A model generated the notes under the pieces. That model was not told where the DNA came from. It searched no databases and worked only from the letters and a program-made list of their open reading frames with translations. This document shows positions 8,814 to 16,665 of a DNA stretch of 64,000 nt, piece by piece. Location of the stretch: positions 124,001 to 188,000 of the forward strand of contig NZ_FXXQ01000008.1 in the NCBI RefSeq assembly GCF_900184815.1, read 5' to 3'. This stretch comes from Boseongicola aestuarii (lineage in GTDB: Bacteria; Pseudomonadota; Alphaproteobacteria; Rhodobacterales; Rhodobacteraceae). Numbering within the stretch: position 1 is the stretch's first letter; each line of letters starts with the position of its first letter. A program made the position numbers and the translations under genes.

Positions 8814-10100
8814 ATGCTGCCGCGCCGAAAGTCCCAAGTGTCGCGCCGTCGGGTGTTTTACATTCCGGGGTATGACCCGCATCCTTCGCGCCGATATCGC
8901 GAGCTTTATCGCTCGGAAGGGTGTTTGCAGGCCGAAATATCGGGATATGAGATTGAGCAGAAGTCCGAAGCTCGCGACACCGGATGGCGCGTGCGCTCCA
9001 AGATCGACGGCGCACGGACGGTCAGCAAGATCGACGTTCTGGTCTGGCACGACCTTGTGCGCGGCTCGATGCGCGCAGGCATTGCAGGCACCTATCTTGC
9101 CCTTGTGCGGACCGCTTGGACTTATCTGACGACAGGCACCTTGCGACGCCTAAGTTGGCTTGCGAAAGGACCTGTGATTGCGGCGCTTTATCCGGTTGTA
9201 ACGCTGCTTGCGCAGCTTGTTGCGGCCCTGCTGGGCGCAAGCCTTTTGGCCGCCCTCGGTGTCTGGGCTACTTACGCGCTTGGCGCCGTGACGCTGTCCC
9301 TCCTTGGTCAACCGGTCGAGCAGGGCGGTTGGCTCTGGACGCTTGTCGGAGCCGCTGTGTTCTGGGCGCTTTTTCTGCCACTGACCCTTGGTGCGCTTCG
9401 CTGGTTCAAATCGCAGGACGACAAGACCTATGCCTATTACCTGATGCAGGATTACGCCTATTCTGCCTCCAAACGCGGGGCTTACCCGGACGAGATCGAA
9501 GCCCGGCTGCACGAGTTCCGCCACCGGATCGAAGCGGCCTTGCGCGAAGATATCGACGAAGTTCTGATCGTCGGTCATAGCTCGGGCGCGCAGATGGCAG
9601 TTTCGATCGTCGCCGACATCGTGCGGCTGAAGCGCGTGCACGAAACCGGCCCCGCGCTTTCACTGCTCACACTGGGGCAAGTGATCCCGATGGTAAGCTT
9701 CCTGCCCGATGCCAAGCGCATCCGGCGCGATTTGCGCCTTCTGGCTTCGGCGCAAGAAATAACATGGGTCGACGTGTCGGCCCCGTCCGACGGGTGCTGC
9801 TTTGCGCTCACCGATCCGGTTTCGGTCTCTGGCGTCTCACCGGGCAATAGCCAGCAATGGCCTCTGATCCTGTCTGGTGCGTTCAGTCAGACCTTGTCAT
9901 CCGAACGGATGGCGCGGTTGAAATGGAAGTTCTTCCGCCTGCATTTTCAGTATATCTGCGCTTTCGACAAGCCGGGCGATTACGATTACTTCAAGATCAC
10001 GGCCGGCCCTGAAACACTGGGCTCTCGGTTCCGCGGTCGGCGCACGTCTCCAAGCCGGATCGACGTCGTTGCCTCGCGCTTTACTTCCACCGTGACATGA
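8814..10100 (+). CDS. Unknown membrane protein with hydrolase-like GHSSG motif
   Basis: 428 residues, not assigned to a named family. It opens with a short basic N terminus (VFYIPGYDPHPSRRYRELY). Hydrophobic helices between about residues 75 and 190 suggest two to four membrane spans. The C-terminal half carries VLIVGHSSGAQMA, which resembles a serine-hydrolase nucleophile elbow (GxSxG) in an alpha/beta-hydrolase fold. The stop overlaps the P450 start (ATGA), so the two proteins are translationally coupled and may act on the same hydrophobic substrate; that is inference. Start at ATG 8814; a TTG two codons upstream is possible. Confidence 0.7.
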   Translation: MLPRRKSQVSRRRVFYIPGYDPHPSRRYRELYRSEGCLQAEISGYEIEQKSEARDTGWRVRSKIDGARTVSKIDVLVWHDLVRGSMRAGIAGTYLALVRTAWTYLTTGTLRRLSWLAKGPVIAALYPVVTLLAQLVAALLGASLLAALGVWATYALGAVTLSLLGQPVEQGGWLWTLVGAAVFWALFLPLTLGALRWFKSQDDKTYAYYLMQDYAYSASKRGAYPDEIEARLHEFRHRIEAALREDIDEVLIVGHSSGAQMAVSIVADIVRLKRVHETGPALSLLTLGQVIPMVSFLPDAKRIRRDLRLLASAQEITWVDVSAPSDGCCFALTDPVSVSGVSPGNSQQWPLILSGAFSQTLSSERMARLKWKFFRLHFQYICAFDKPGDYDYFKITAGPETLGSRFRGRRTSPSRIDVVASRFTSTVT

Positions 10101-11431
10101 TCCCGCCAAAACCGGCGGCGCGAAAGGAAAGAGTATCGCTGTGGCGGTACTGGCAACTGTTTCGAAAGGACATCTTGTCCGCCCAGCCAGAACGGCTCTA
10201 CCGCGCGCGGATGGCTGAATTCAGGACGCCATTCTTCCGATCCTTTTTCATAAATGAACCGGAGCTGGTCAGGATCGTCTTGAATGAACGCCCCGCGGAC
10301 TTCCCGAAATCCGCGCGTATCACGTCAGGACTGGCCCCACTCCTTGGCCGCTCGGTGTTCGTCACCAACGGCGCAGACTGGGCGCGGCAACGTCGGATTA
10401 TTGATCCCGCTTTCGAGGGGGGACGTATTGCGGCAAGTTTCCCCGCGATGGTCGATGCCGCTCAATCTGCCGTAAATCGGATTGCGCCCGGTGAACTGGA
10501 CGTCGAAAGCTGGGCAAGCCATGTGACGGCGGACATCATATTCCGAACGCTGTTCTCACTCCCCATAGACGATGATTTGGCCCGCGAGGCCTATCAAGCT
10601 TTCCGGGACTTCCAACGCGAGCAACCGGTTGCCACGCTTGCCGCTTTGCTGCCTTGGATGCCTGTCAGACATCGCCGCCCCGCACGCAAGGCCGCGCGGC
10701 GCCTCCGACGACTGATTGGTGAACTGGTCGATAAGCGACGGGCGTTGATTGCGGCACAAAAAGCGCCCGACGATCTGGCGACAAAGATCATGACCACGCC
10801 GGACCCCGAGACGAACGCTCTTTTTGACCGGGACGAAATGGTCGATCAGGTGGCGATCTTTTTCCTTGCAGGCCATGAAACCAGCGCCGCGCTTTTGGGA
10901 TGGGCGCTTTGGCTTTTGGCGGCGAATCCTGACTGGGCAAGCCGCGTTTCGCAGGAGGCCGACGTGTTCTGGCAGGCCCCTCAGTTTCAGCACCTCTCAA
11001 AGATGCCCGCCACCCGCAGCGTCATCCGCGAAACGCTGAGGCTTTACCCTCCGGTTCCGATGTTCGTGCGAGAAGCCAAGCGTCGCGAAACTTTCCGAAA
11101 GCGCGCGGTCCCCGCAAAATCACAGATTGTTGTTTCGCCCTGGCACTTGCATCGCAACGACCGCTACTGGGCCGATCCTGATGATTTTGATCCCGCAAGA
11201 TGGGATACCGACGCCGGGCGGCTCGCCTCGCGAGAGGCGTATTTGCCGTTCTCAAGCGGCGCGCGCGTCTGTCCCGGAGCGGGATTTGCAATGGCGGAAG
11301 CTGCAATTTTATTGTCTTCAGCGATGTCGAAATTCGCCTTCAAACCGCTCAAGACACCCGTGCCGGTAGCGCATCTGACGGTGCGCACGCGCGACGGGAT
11401 CACGCTTGAAGTGGTTGCGCGTCAGGGCTGA
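10097..11431 (+). CDS. Cytochrome P450
   Basis: 444-residue soluble bacterial P450. Landmarks are the I-helix oxygen-binding AGHETS (near 257), the K-helix ExxR (ETLR near 315), the PERF-like region DFDPARWDTD and the heme loop FSSGARVCPGAGFA with the axial thiolate Cys392. It is a heme monooxygenase; the substrate cannot be told from sequence. Coupled by a 4-base overlap to the upstream membrane hydrolase-like gene. No ferredoxin or reductase gene is adjacent, so electrons must come from elsewhere. It overlaps the end of the RHH gene on the other strand by 10 bases. Confidence 0.93.
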   Translation: MIPPKPAARKERVSLWRYWQLFRKDILSAQPERLYRARMAEFRTPFFRSFFINEPELVRIVLNERPADFPKSARITSGLAPLLGRSVFVTNGADWARQRRIIDPAFEGGRIAASFPAMVDAAQSAVNRIAPGELDVESWASHVTADIIFRTLFSLPIDDDLAREAYQAFRDFQREQPVATLAALLPWMPVRHRRPARKAARRLRRLIGELVDKRRALIAAQKAPDDLATKIMTTPDPETNALFDRDEMVDQVAIFFLAGHETSAALLGWALWLLAANPDWASRVSQEADVFWQAPQFQHLSKMPATRSVIRETLRLYPPVPMFVREAKRRETFRKRAVPAKSQIVVSPWHLHRNDRYWADPDDFDPARWDTDAGRLASREAYLPFSSGARVCPGAGFAMAEAAILLSSAMSKFAFKPLKTPVPVAHLTVRTRDGITLEVVARQG

Positions 11432-11640
11432 CGGTACTGGTCCAGAACATACAGGCGGATGGCGGACGCAAGCCCGCAGTCGGTGCCGCGGGCTTCGTCG
11501 ATTTCGGCCGCCAGATCATTGATCGGACGACCTTTTTCATGGGCAATGTTGCGAAAGGCAATCCAGAATGCTTCCTCAAGCGACACCGATGTGCGGTGCC
11601 CGCGAAGCGTAAGTGAACGCTTGACCGGCCGGAGATTCAT
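11422..11640 (-). CDS. Ribbon-helix-helix domain protein
   Basis: 72 residues resembling the small RHH_4-type proteins of alphaproteobacteria. The basic strand (KRSLTLRGHRTSVSLE) is followed by two helices (EAFWIAFRNIAHEKG and INDLAAEIDEAR). Such proteins usually bind DNA as dimers, but no target is visible. Its start overlaps the stop of the DUF4169 gene (ATGA), which in turn overlaps fumC, so all three are made from one message. The 3' end runs 10 bases into the P450 gene. Confidence 0.75.
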   Translation of the reverse strand: MNLRPVKRSLTLRGHRTSVSLEEAFWIAFRNIAHEKGRPINDLAAEIDEARGTDCGLASAIRLYVLDQYRQP

Positions 11641-11810
11641 GGCTCTTTCTTGTGGGCCTCATGCCGTTTCATCGCCAGCGCCGCCTTCTTGGCCTCGGCC
11701 AGTTTGTCGGCTTTGGAACGTCCGTATTTCAACGCGTTTCCATCCGCAGTGGCTTTGCGGGCGGACTTCGATTTTTCCTTGCGCGCGCGGTTCAGGTTCA
11801 CGGTGGTCAT
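11637..11810 (-). CDS. DUF4169 family small basic protein
   Basis: 57 residues, rich in Lys, Arg and Ala, beginning [20 protein letters not shown]. This matches my recollection of DUF4169, a family of unknown function that often lies behind fumC in roseobacters. Start and stop both overlap neighbours by ATGA: the start with the fumC stop, the stop with the RHH gene start. The charge (about 18 basic residues) suggests nucleic acid binding, but that is inference. Confidence 0.8.
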   Translation of the reverse strand: MTTVNLNRARKEKSKSARKATADGNALKYGRSKADKLAEAKKAALAMKRHEAHKKEP

Positions 11811-13201
11811 GACTTCGGTCCAATCATCTTTTCTGGCCGGACAACGCTGTCAAACGTCGCCTCATCCACGAAGCCAAGGGCTATGGCCTCTTCTTTCAGG
11901 GTCGTGCCGTTCTTGTGCGCTGTCTTGGCGACAGTCGTCGCGTTGTCGTAGCCGATGGTCGGCGCGAGGGCGGTCACCAGCATCAGGGATTCGCGCATCA
12001 ATTGGTCTATGCGCGTTTCGTTGGCGCGGATGCCCGAGACGCAATTGTCAGTGAATGCACGCGCCGCATCGCCCAACAGCTGCATGGATTGCAACACGTT
12101 ATAGGCCATCATTGGTTTGTAGACGTTCAGTTCGAAGTGACCCTGACTTCCCGCGAAACCGACGGCGGCATCGTTGCCGATCACATGGGCGCAGACCTGA
12201 GTCATGGCCTCGCATTGAGTCGGGTTCACCTTGCCGGGCATGATCGACGAGCCGGGTTCGTTTTCTGGCAAGAGCAATTCATAGAGGCCGCAGCGCGGCC
12301 CCGAGCCAAGAAGCCGGATGTCGTTTGCGATCTTGAAGAGGCTGGCTGCCGCGGCCTTCAGGGCGCCGGACATGGCGACCATCGCGTCGTGGGCGGCAAG
12401 GGCTTCGAATTTGTTGGGGGCCGTGACGAATGGCAGGCCCGTGATGCGGGCCATGTTCGCCGCGACCTCTTCGCCCCAGCCGGGACGCGTGTTTAGGCCG
12501 GTGCCAACGGCGGTGCCGCCCTGCGCCAGTTCGTAGATGTCGCCCAGCGAGGCCTCAACGCGCTCGATGGATTTGGCGACCTGATGTGCATAGCCCGAGA
12601 ACTCCTGCGCCAGCGTCAGGGGCGTTGCATCCATCGTGTGGGTGCGGCCGATTTTGATGATGCCGTCGAATTCCTTGACCTTCGCTTCAAGTGCGGTGTG
12701 CAGATGCTTGAGGCCCGGCAATGTCACATCCCGCGCGGTCATCGCCGTTGCGATGTGCATGGCGGTGGGGAAGGTGTCGTTGGATGACTGGCCCATGTTG
12801 CAATGGTCGTTCGGATGCACCGGGTCTTTCGAGCCGATCACGCCGCCCATGATTTCGATCGCGCGGTTGGCGATGACCTCGTTGGCGTTCATGTTCGATT
12901 GGGTACCGGAACCGGTCTGCCAGACAACAAGCGGGAAGTGGTCATCCAGTTTGCCGCCCACGACCTCCGAGGCGGCTTCGATCATTGCGTCGGCCTTGTC
13001 GGCCTCCAGCACGCCGGCCGCTTTGTTGGCTTCGGCACAGGCTTGCTTGATCACGCCAAGTGCGCGGACGATGGCAACAGGCTGTCTTTCCCAACCGATG
13101 GGAAAGTTGATCAGGCTGCGCTGTGTCTGAGCGCCCCAGTACTTGTCGGAAGGGACCTCAAGAGGGCCAAAGCTGTCGGTTTCGGTGCGGGTTGTGGTCA
13201 T
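11807..13201 (-). CDS. fumC: Fumarate hydratase class II
   Basis: Converts fumarate to malate in the TCA cycle; 464 residues, the usual length, oxygen-stable class II type. The superfamily signature [16 protein letters not shown] (near residue 318) holds the catalytic serine loop, and [14 protein letters not shown] and [12 protein letters not shown] are also typical. Start at the ATG at 13201 ([17 protein letters not shown]). First gene of a three-gene overlap chain with the DUF4169 and RHH proteins. Confidence 0.97.
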   Translation of the reverse strand: MTTTRTETDSFGPLEVPSDKYWGAQTQRSLINFPIGWERQPVAIVRALGVIKQACAEANKAAGVLEADKADAMIEAASEVVGGKLDDHFPLVVWQTGSGTQSNMNANEVIANRAIEIMGGVIGSKDPVHPNDHCNMGQSSNDTFPTAMHIATAMTARDVTLPGLKHLHTALEAKVKEFDGIIKIGRTHTMDATPLTLAQEFSGYAHQVAKSIERVEASLGDIYELAQGGTAVGTGLNTRPGWGEEVAANMARITGLPFVTAPNKFEALAAHDAMVAMSGALKAAAASLFKIANDIRLLGSGPRCGLYELLLPENEPGSSIMPGKVNPTQCEAMTQVCAHVIGNDAAVGFAGSQGHFELNVYKPMMAYNVLQSMQLLGDAARAFTDNCVSGIRANETRIDQLMRESLMLVTALAPTIGYDNATTVAKTAHKNGTTLKEEAIALGFVDEATFDSVVRPEKMIGPKS

Positions 13202-13296
13202 GGCTTACGGCTCTCCTTGGGCGTTTTCGCAAGGAAGCTATAGGCAAGCAGCGCCACTTACGCAATCGCGCATGGGTCAGGTGGCACTACGCGACT

Positions 13297-13878
13297 TCAG
13301 GCGAGACGACGTGCGCGCGCCGAGGCAAGGATAGGGTGCGCGTCGAAGGCTTCGGACAGGCGGTCCTGCATCGAGCGCACGCTTTCGCCGTAGAAGTAAA
13401 ACACAGTCTTGTCGGCGCGACGGGTCCAGCCACGGTTGACCGCGAGGCCCTTCATGGCGTCACTGCACATTTTCGCAAAATCGCGGCGCCCGGGACCATC
13501 CGGCGCAAGTGCGCTGTCGACCGAGATCTCAAGCCCTTCCGCAACACCGAAAACAACCGGCTCTCCGCCGTCTGCGCGTCTGATCGACGAGCCATAGGGC
13601 GCGTGCAGATAGTCGAGCATACCGGCAACGGTTTCGAGGCTTTCGCGCGAGGCGTCGCGCAGGCCGAGGTAGAGTGTCACGCCGCATATGTCATCCGGAC
13701 CCGCTTCATGGGCGCGCACTTTGGTCAGGGTGCCCATGGCCGTTGCGACAAGCTGGCGGTTCAGAGGTTCCCCAAACACCGACGAGGCGTCTCGGTGGCC
13801 CATGTGAACGGGCAGTCGTGCTTCGACAAAGGTCACGTCGATGGTCGTTGGCTTCATCTTTAAATCGCGAAAAAACAT
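13297..13878 (-). CDS. Conserved hypothetical protein
   Basis: 193 residues, function not recognised. It has mixed alpha/beta character with no signal peptide or membrane helix. Stretches such as FVEARLPVHMGHRD and KTVFYFYGESVRSMQDRL look conserved rather than random. The start at ATG 13878 is chosen because GGGGAG lies 8 bases upstream; an alternative is the ATG at 13857 (MKPTTIDVTF). Single minus-strand gene between fumC and sspB, with gaps of 95 and 82 bases. Confidence 0.65.
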   Translation of the reverse strand: MFFRDLKMKPTTIDVTFVEARLPVHMGHRDASSVFGEPLNRQLVATAMGTLTKVRAHEAGPDDICGVTLYLGLRDASRESLETVAGMLDYLHAPYGSSIRRADGGEPVVFGVAEGLEISVDSALAPDGPGRRDFAKMCSDAMKGLAVNRGWTRRADKTVFYFYGESVRSMQDRLSEAFDAHPILASARARRLA

Positions 13879-13960
13879 GAGCGGACTCCCCGGTTTCAGG
13901 CAGAGAATGACGATCAATAATGGCGCGAGACCGGGGAAATTGCGGCGAAAATACGGCCGA

Positions 13961-14419
13961 TTATTTCCTGAAACTATCGAGACTTACGATTTCTGCTGCC
14001 CCGGTATCTTCTTTTGTTTCCAGTTTCGACGCAGTCTCTATTTCCGCCGTTTCATCATCGTCGTCGTCCTGGGTTTCGAATCTCAGGCCGAATTCCACCG
14101 ATGGATCGACGAAGGTGCGGATGGCGTCGTAGGGGATGTACAGAGGCTCGGGCGAGTCGCCGAAGTTCAGCGTGACCGAGAAGCCTTCATTGGTGACCTC
14201 GAGATTGTCGAACCAGTGCTGCATCACAACGGTCATCTCATCGGGGTAGCGATCACTGAGCCAGTCTGCGATTTCCACGTCCGGGTGCATCGTGTCGAAC
14301 GTGATGAAGAAGTGATGTTCGCCGGGCAGACCGTTCTTGGCCACATCGTTGAGAACGTCCTGTATAAGCCCCCGCATCGCGCGGTGCATCAGGTTCCCGT
14401 AATCAATGATGCGCGTCAT
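13961..14419 (-). CDS. sspB: ClpXP adaptor SspB (alpha type)
   Basis: 152 residues of the SspB family in the form found in alphaproteobacteria. SspB brings ssrA-tagged proteins to ClpXP. The N-terminal MTRIIDYGNLMHRAMRGLI, the core GLPGEHHFFITFDT and WLSDRYPDEMTVV, and the acidic linker ending in a hydrophobic tail (about 128-152, the ClpX-tethering part) are all present. The ssrA gene itself lies about 1.2 kb away, which fits the shared job. Confidence 0.92.
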   Translation of the reverse strand: MTRIIDYGNLMHRAMRGLIQDVLNDVAKNGLPGEHHFFITFDTMHPDVEIADWLSDRYPDEMTVVMQHWFDNLEVTNEGFSVTLNFGDSPEPLYIPYDAIRTFVDPSVEFGLRFETQDDDDDETAEIETASKLETKEDTGAAEIVSLDSFRK

Positions 14420-14614
14420 GGCGTCCCCTGGAATTGAGGTCCCAGCATAAAAGATTCGGACCCGATGAAAAGGTGTCGCGCGAATTGTCGGCCAAAAAAT
14501 ACCATCTGCTCGAACTGGGACATCAAGGGCGGCTTGGATGTACCGCTGGATGCCTGATGTCGCTCGGATGCCAGCGATGAGGAAGATGACGGCTCTCGCT
14601 TAGATTCATGCCTG

Positions 14615-14635
14615 CAAATAATGCTGCAACATTTG
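14615..14635. promoter_or_regulatory. Candidate operator palindrome upstream of PACE gene
   Basis: CAAATAATGC-T-GCAACATTTG is a 21-base inverted repeat with 8 of 10 matched positions. It lies about 60 bases upstream of the PACE transporter start, in the divergent gap with sspB. It could bind a small dimeric repressor. No regulator gene is adjacent. Confidence 0.3.
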
Positions 14636-14695
14636 TCATCGAATGTCCGCTCGTGCGCGGGAGGAGCGCAGGAAATTGAATGGGACTGACGGAAA

Positions 14696-15142
14696 ATGCT
14701 GCGAAGCAGACGCGAGCGGGTGATCCAGACGCTGAGTTACGAAGTGGGCGGACTGGCGATAGCGACGCCACTTTACATGGTGGTTTTCGGGGAAAACGTT
14801 TGGGGCTCTGCGGGCTTGATGATTGCGCTTTCCATCGCGGTTCTGGTTTGGACACCGATCTACAACACTGCCTTTGATCGCCTCGATCTGCACTTTGCCG
14901 ACCGCATTGCCAGCGACCGCCCCACAATGTGGCGCGTGGTTCATGCGATCGGACTGGAAGCAACGACCGTGTTTCTCACAGTCCCGATCGTGATGATCGT
15001 AGGAGGGCACGGCTTTGTCGAAGCCTTGGTGGTCGATATGGCGTTGACGCTTGTCTACACGATCTATGGCTTTGTGTTCCATCTGGCCTATGACCGCGCG
15101 CGTCCTGTCAAACTGAAAAACGATGAGGAATTGAAGACATGA
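14696..15142 (+). CDS. PACE family efflux transporter
   Basis: 148 residues with four membrane helices arranged as two BTP (bacterial transmembrane pair) domains. The sequence SYEVGGLAIATPLY with Glu16 corresponds to the essential glutamate of Acinetobacter AceI. WTPIYNTAFDRLD and the second-domain HAIGLEATTVFLTVPIVM are also family-typical. PACE proteins export chlorhexidine and, for AceI, short diamines such as putrescine and cadaverine. The stop overlaps an ATG that opens the speD region (ATGA), linking it to polyamine synthesis. Confidence 0.9.
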   Translation: MLRSRRERVIQTLSYEVGGLAIATPLYMVVFGENVWGSAGLMIALSIAVLVWTPIYNTAFDRLDLHFADRIASDRPTMWRVVHAIGLEATTVFLTVPIVMIVGGHGFVEALVVDMALTLVYTIYGFVFHLAYDRARPVKLKNDEELKT

Positions 15143-15174
15143 GCGAGCAGACAGAAACTTTGGCGTTCATCTGA
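15139..15174 (+). other. Eleven-codon reading frame at the expected speD start
   Basis: ATG 15139 overlaps the PACE stop (ATGA), as expected for the true speD start, but the frame ends after MSEQTETLAFI at a TGA (15172-15174) that overlaps ATG 15174. The conserved first strand of SpeD (GVHLMVDGY) continues in a different frame. Either this is the broken 5' end of speD or it acts as a short leader frame allowing reinitiation at 15174. Confidence 0.7.
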
Positions 15175-15569
15175 TGGTGGATGGGTATGACGCTGACCCC
15201 GCGCGGCTTGCTGATTTGGGTGCGTTGGAGGAAATGCTGCATGAAATCCCGGCGCAACTGGGGATGCACGCTATTTCCGAGCCGCTGGTGGTAGAAGTCG
15301 GTCCCTTAAATCCGCGCGATCCTGGCGGTATTTCGGGCGTGGTGCTGATTGCCGAAAGTCACATCGGCTTTCACACGTTTCCTGCGCGGGGCTTTGTGAC
15401 GATTGACGTTTATACCTGTCAGCCGGACCTGGACTGTGATCGCGTGACGGCACTTTTGAAGGAAAAATTCCTGATCGGGAACATGGATGTTCATCTGGTA
15501 AAACGTGGTGCGCGCTACCCAAGCGAAGATATTTATCCGCACCAACGCGAAATGAGCGACGTCAGTTGA
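15174..15569 (+). CDS. speD: S-adenosylmethionine decarboxylase, 5' end disrupted
   Basis: AdoMetDC makes decarboxylated SAM for spermidine synthesis. From ATG 15174 the protein has 131 residues. The self-cleavage site is Glu61-Ser62 in LIAESHIGFHT; the serine becomes the pyruvoyl group. A catalytic-type cysteine lies in VYTCQPD (Cys82). Conserved residues GVHL are encoded directly upstream of 15174, but the ATG that should precede them (15139) is out of frame, and no ribosome binding site precedes 15174. The protein is thus either made by reinitiation, lacking the first strand, or the gene is damaged. No speE is adjacent. Confidence 0.8.
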   Translation: MVDGYDADPARLADLGALEEMLHEIPAQLGMHAISEPLVVEVGPLNPRDPGGISGVVLIAESHIGFHTFPARGFVTIDVYTCQPDLDCDRVTALLKEKFLIGNMDVHLVKRGARYPSEDIYPHQREMSDVS

Positions 15570-15614
15570 TTGCGCGCTTTTCCAGACAAAAATGTAATGA
15601 AAACAATATGTTGT

Positions 15615-15930
15615 AAGTGCAGGCTTCTGTTGCCAGGTGCCTGCGGACCCCGCCTTAAACCGCAAAGCCTAAGGACTTAGGTTTCAATAGTTCCGACTGC
15701 TTACGCAGCCATCGCCATTGGAGCTTTGTTGTCATTTGCAACTAGCTTTGATGGACCGATATCGGTGGTACCTCACCGAGACAAAGCAAAACCCCTTTAG
15801 ACGTCCGTCGATCCTATTTCGTCCCCATGATCCCCAAATGAGAGATTTTTGGTGGAGACGCCGGGTACCGCCCCCGGGTCCGATCCGCTTATTACGAGCG
15901 CGTTTATGTCCATAGTCCCGTTGCCGGAAC
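15615..15930 (-). ncRNA. ssrA: tmRNA, circularly permuted two-piece form
   Basis: On the minus strand an acceptor piece comes first (about 15930 down to 15850). It ends in a T-arm (CCGGG-GGCGGTA-CCCGG), then CGTCTCC and an encoded ACCA. After a 23-base spacer the coding piece starts at 15826 with GGGGACG, which pairs with CGTCTCC (one G-U) to form the acceptor stem, followed by GGATCGACGG. The tag frame (15739-15701) reads ANDNKAPMAMAA and a TAA. A GCAGGC/GCCTGC hairpin near 15620-15645 closes the coding piece. This gene order is known for alphaproteobacteria. Ends of the precursor are approximate. Confidence 0.93.
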
Positions 15931-15936
15931 AGATTG

Positions 15937-15965
15937 AATATAGGGTGTTTGAGGGCCGGTTGGAA
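15937..15965 (-). promoter_or_regulatory. Candidate ssrA promoter
   Basis: Read on the minus strand: TTCCAA (15965-15960), a 17-base spacer and TATATT (15942-15937). The -10 box matches the consensus at five of six positions and would start the precursor near 15930, just ahead of the acceptor piece. Confidence 0.5.
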
Positions 15966-15989
15966 GGGGGCGTGTGACGACGCGCCGCC

Positions 15990-16340
15990 TTATAGATTAA
16001 TCGCCAGCAACGTGGATGCGACGGCGGCTTCTATCGCGAAAAAAGTGATCTTCATGCGCGATGCGTCACCGTCAGCGACGATGGACGTCAAGCGGCCAAT
16101 CGCGGCCCCGCCCCAGGCAAACCCCACCATCGCGAAGGCAAGAGGTGTATTCAGAATGATCGCACCAAGGCCGAGACCAATGAAGAGCGCGCCTGACGCG
16201 GCCCGGATTTCGGAAAGACCCATGGTCGAGTTGGTTGGCGCCATATCCAGAAGATCCATCGTGTACCGCGGCATGAGCCAGCCAACCGCCCCGAGGCCGA
16301 CGCTGGCAAGCGCGAGGAGGATGTTGATGATGTCGGTCAT
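15990..16340 (-). CDS. Small four-helix membrane protein (DUF4345-like)
   Basis: 116 residues, almost entirely hydrophobic, with four predicted membrane helices (about 4-25, 45-65, 68-88 and 95-115). The internal motif GLSEIRAASGALFIGLGLG resembles DUF4345 proteins as I remember them; function unknown. Its stop is about 25 bases from the ssrA promoter; both are on the minus strand. Confidence 0.65.
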   Translation of the reverse strand: MTDIINILLALASVGLGAVGWLMPRYTMDLLDMAPTNSTMGLSEIRAASGALFIGLGLGAIILNTPLAFAMVGFAWGGAAIGRLTSIVADGDASRMKITFFAIEAAVASTLLAINL

Positions 16341-16665
16341 CTGTAAACCTGTTGTTTCATTTGTATGAACATAAATTTTTACGTTTCAGGTTGGGGTTTG
16401 GATCACGACAGTTGGTCGCATAATTAACAAAGTTTGAAATTCTCGGTTAAGAATATGTTTTTAAATGATTTTGTTTCGCCGGGGACCTGGTGGCAGTTTT
16501 GGTTTTTTGCGCGAGGGCAAAAACGCGTGGTTTTCTGTGTTCTCGGAGCGAGAAAAACAAACTGGCGGCGCTGGGGAAATTAAAGCATATGGCCATTAAG
16601 GAAGCCTGAACTGCGGGAGCGGTTGCGGTCATTTGGATTGCTGGAATTGAGAGAAGGACACCGTC
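16341..16665. other. AT-rich intergenic stretch without gene
   Basis: This 325-base gap between two divergent genes is clearly richer in A and T than its surroundings. It contains a perfect short inverted repeat TTCTCG-GAG-CGAGAA (16540-16554) that could be an operator. The ribosome binding site of the next gene is GAGAAGGA. I see no convincing gene and no clear -35/-10 pair. Confidence 0.6.
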
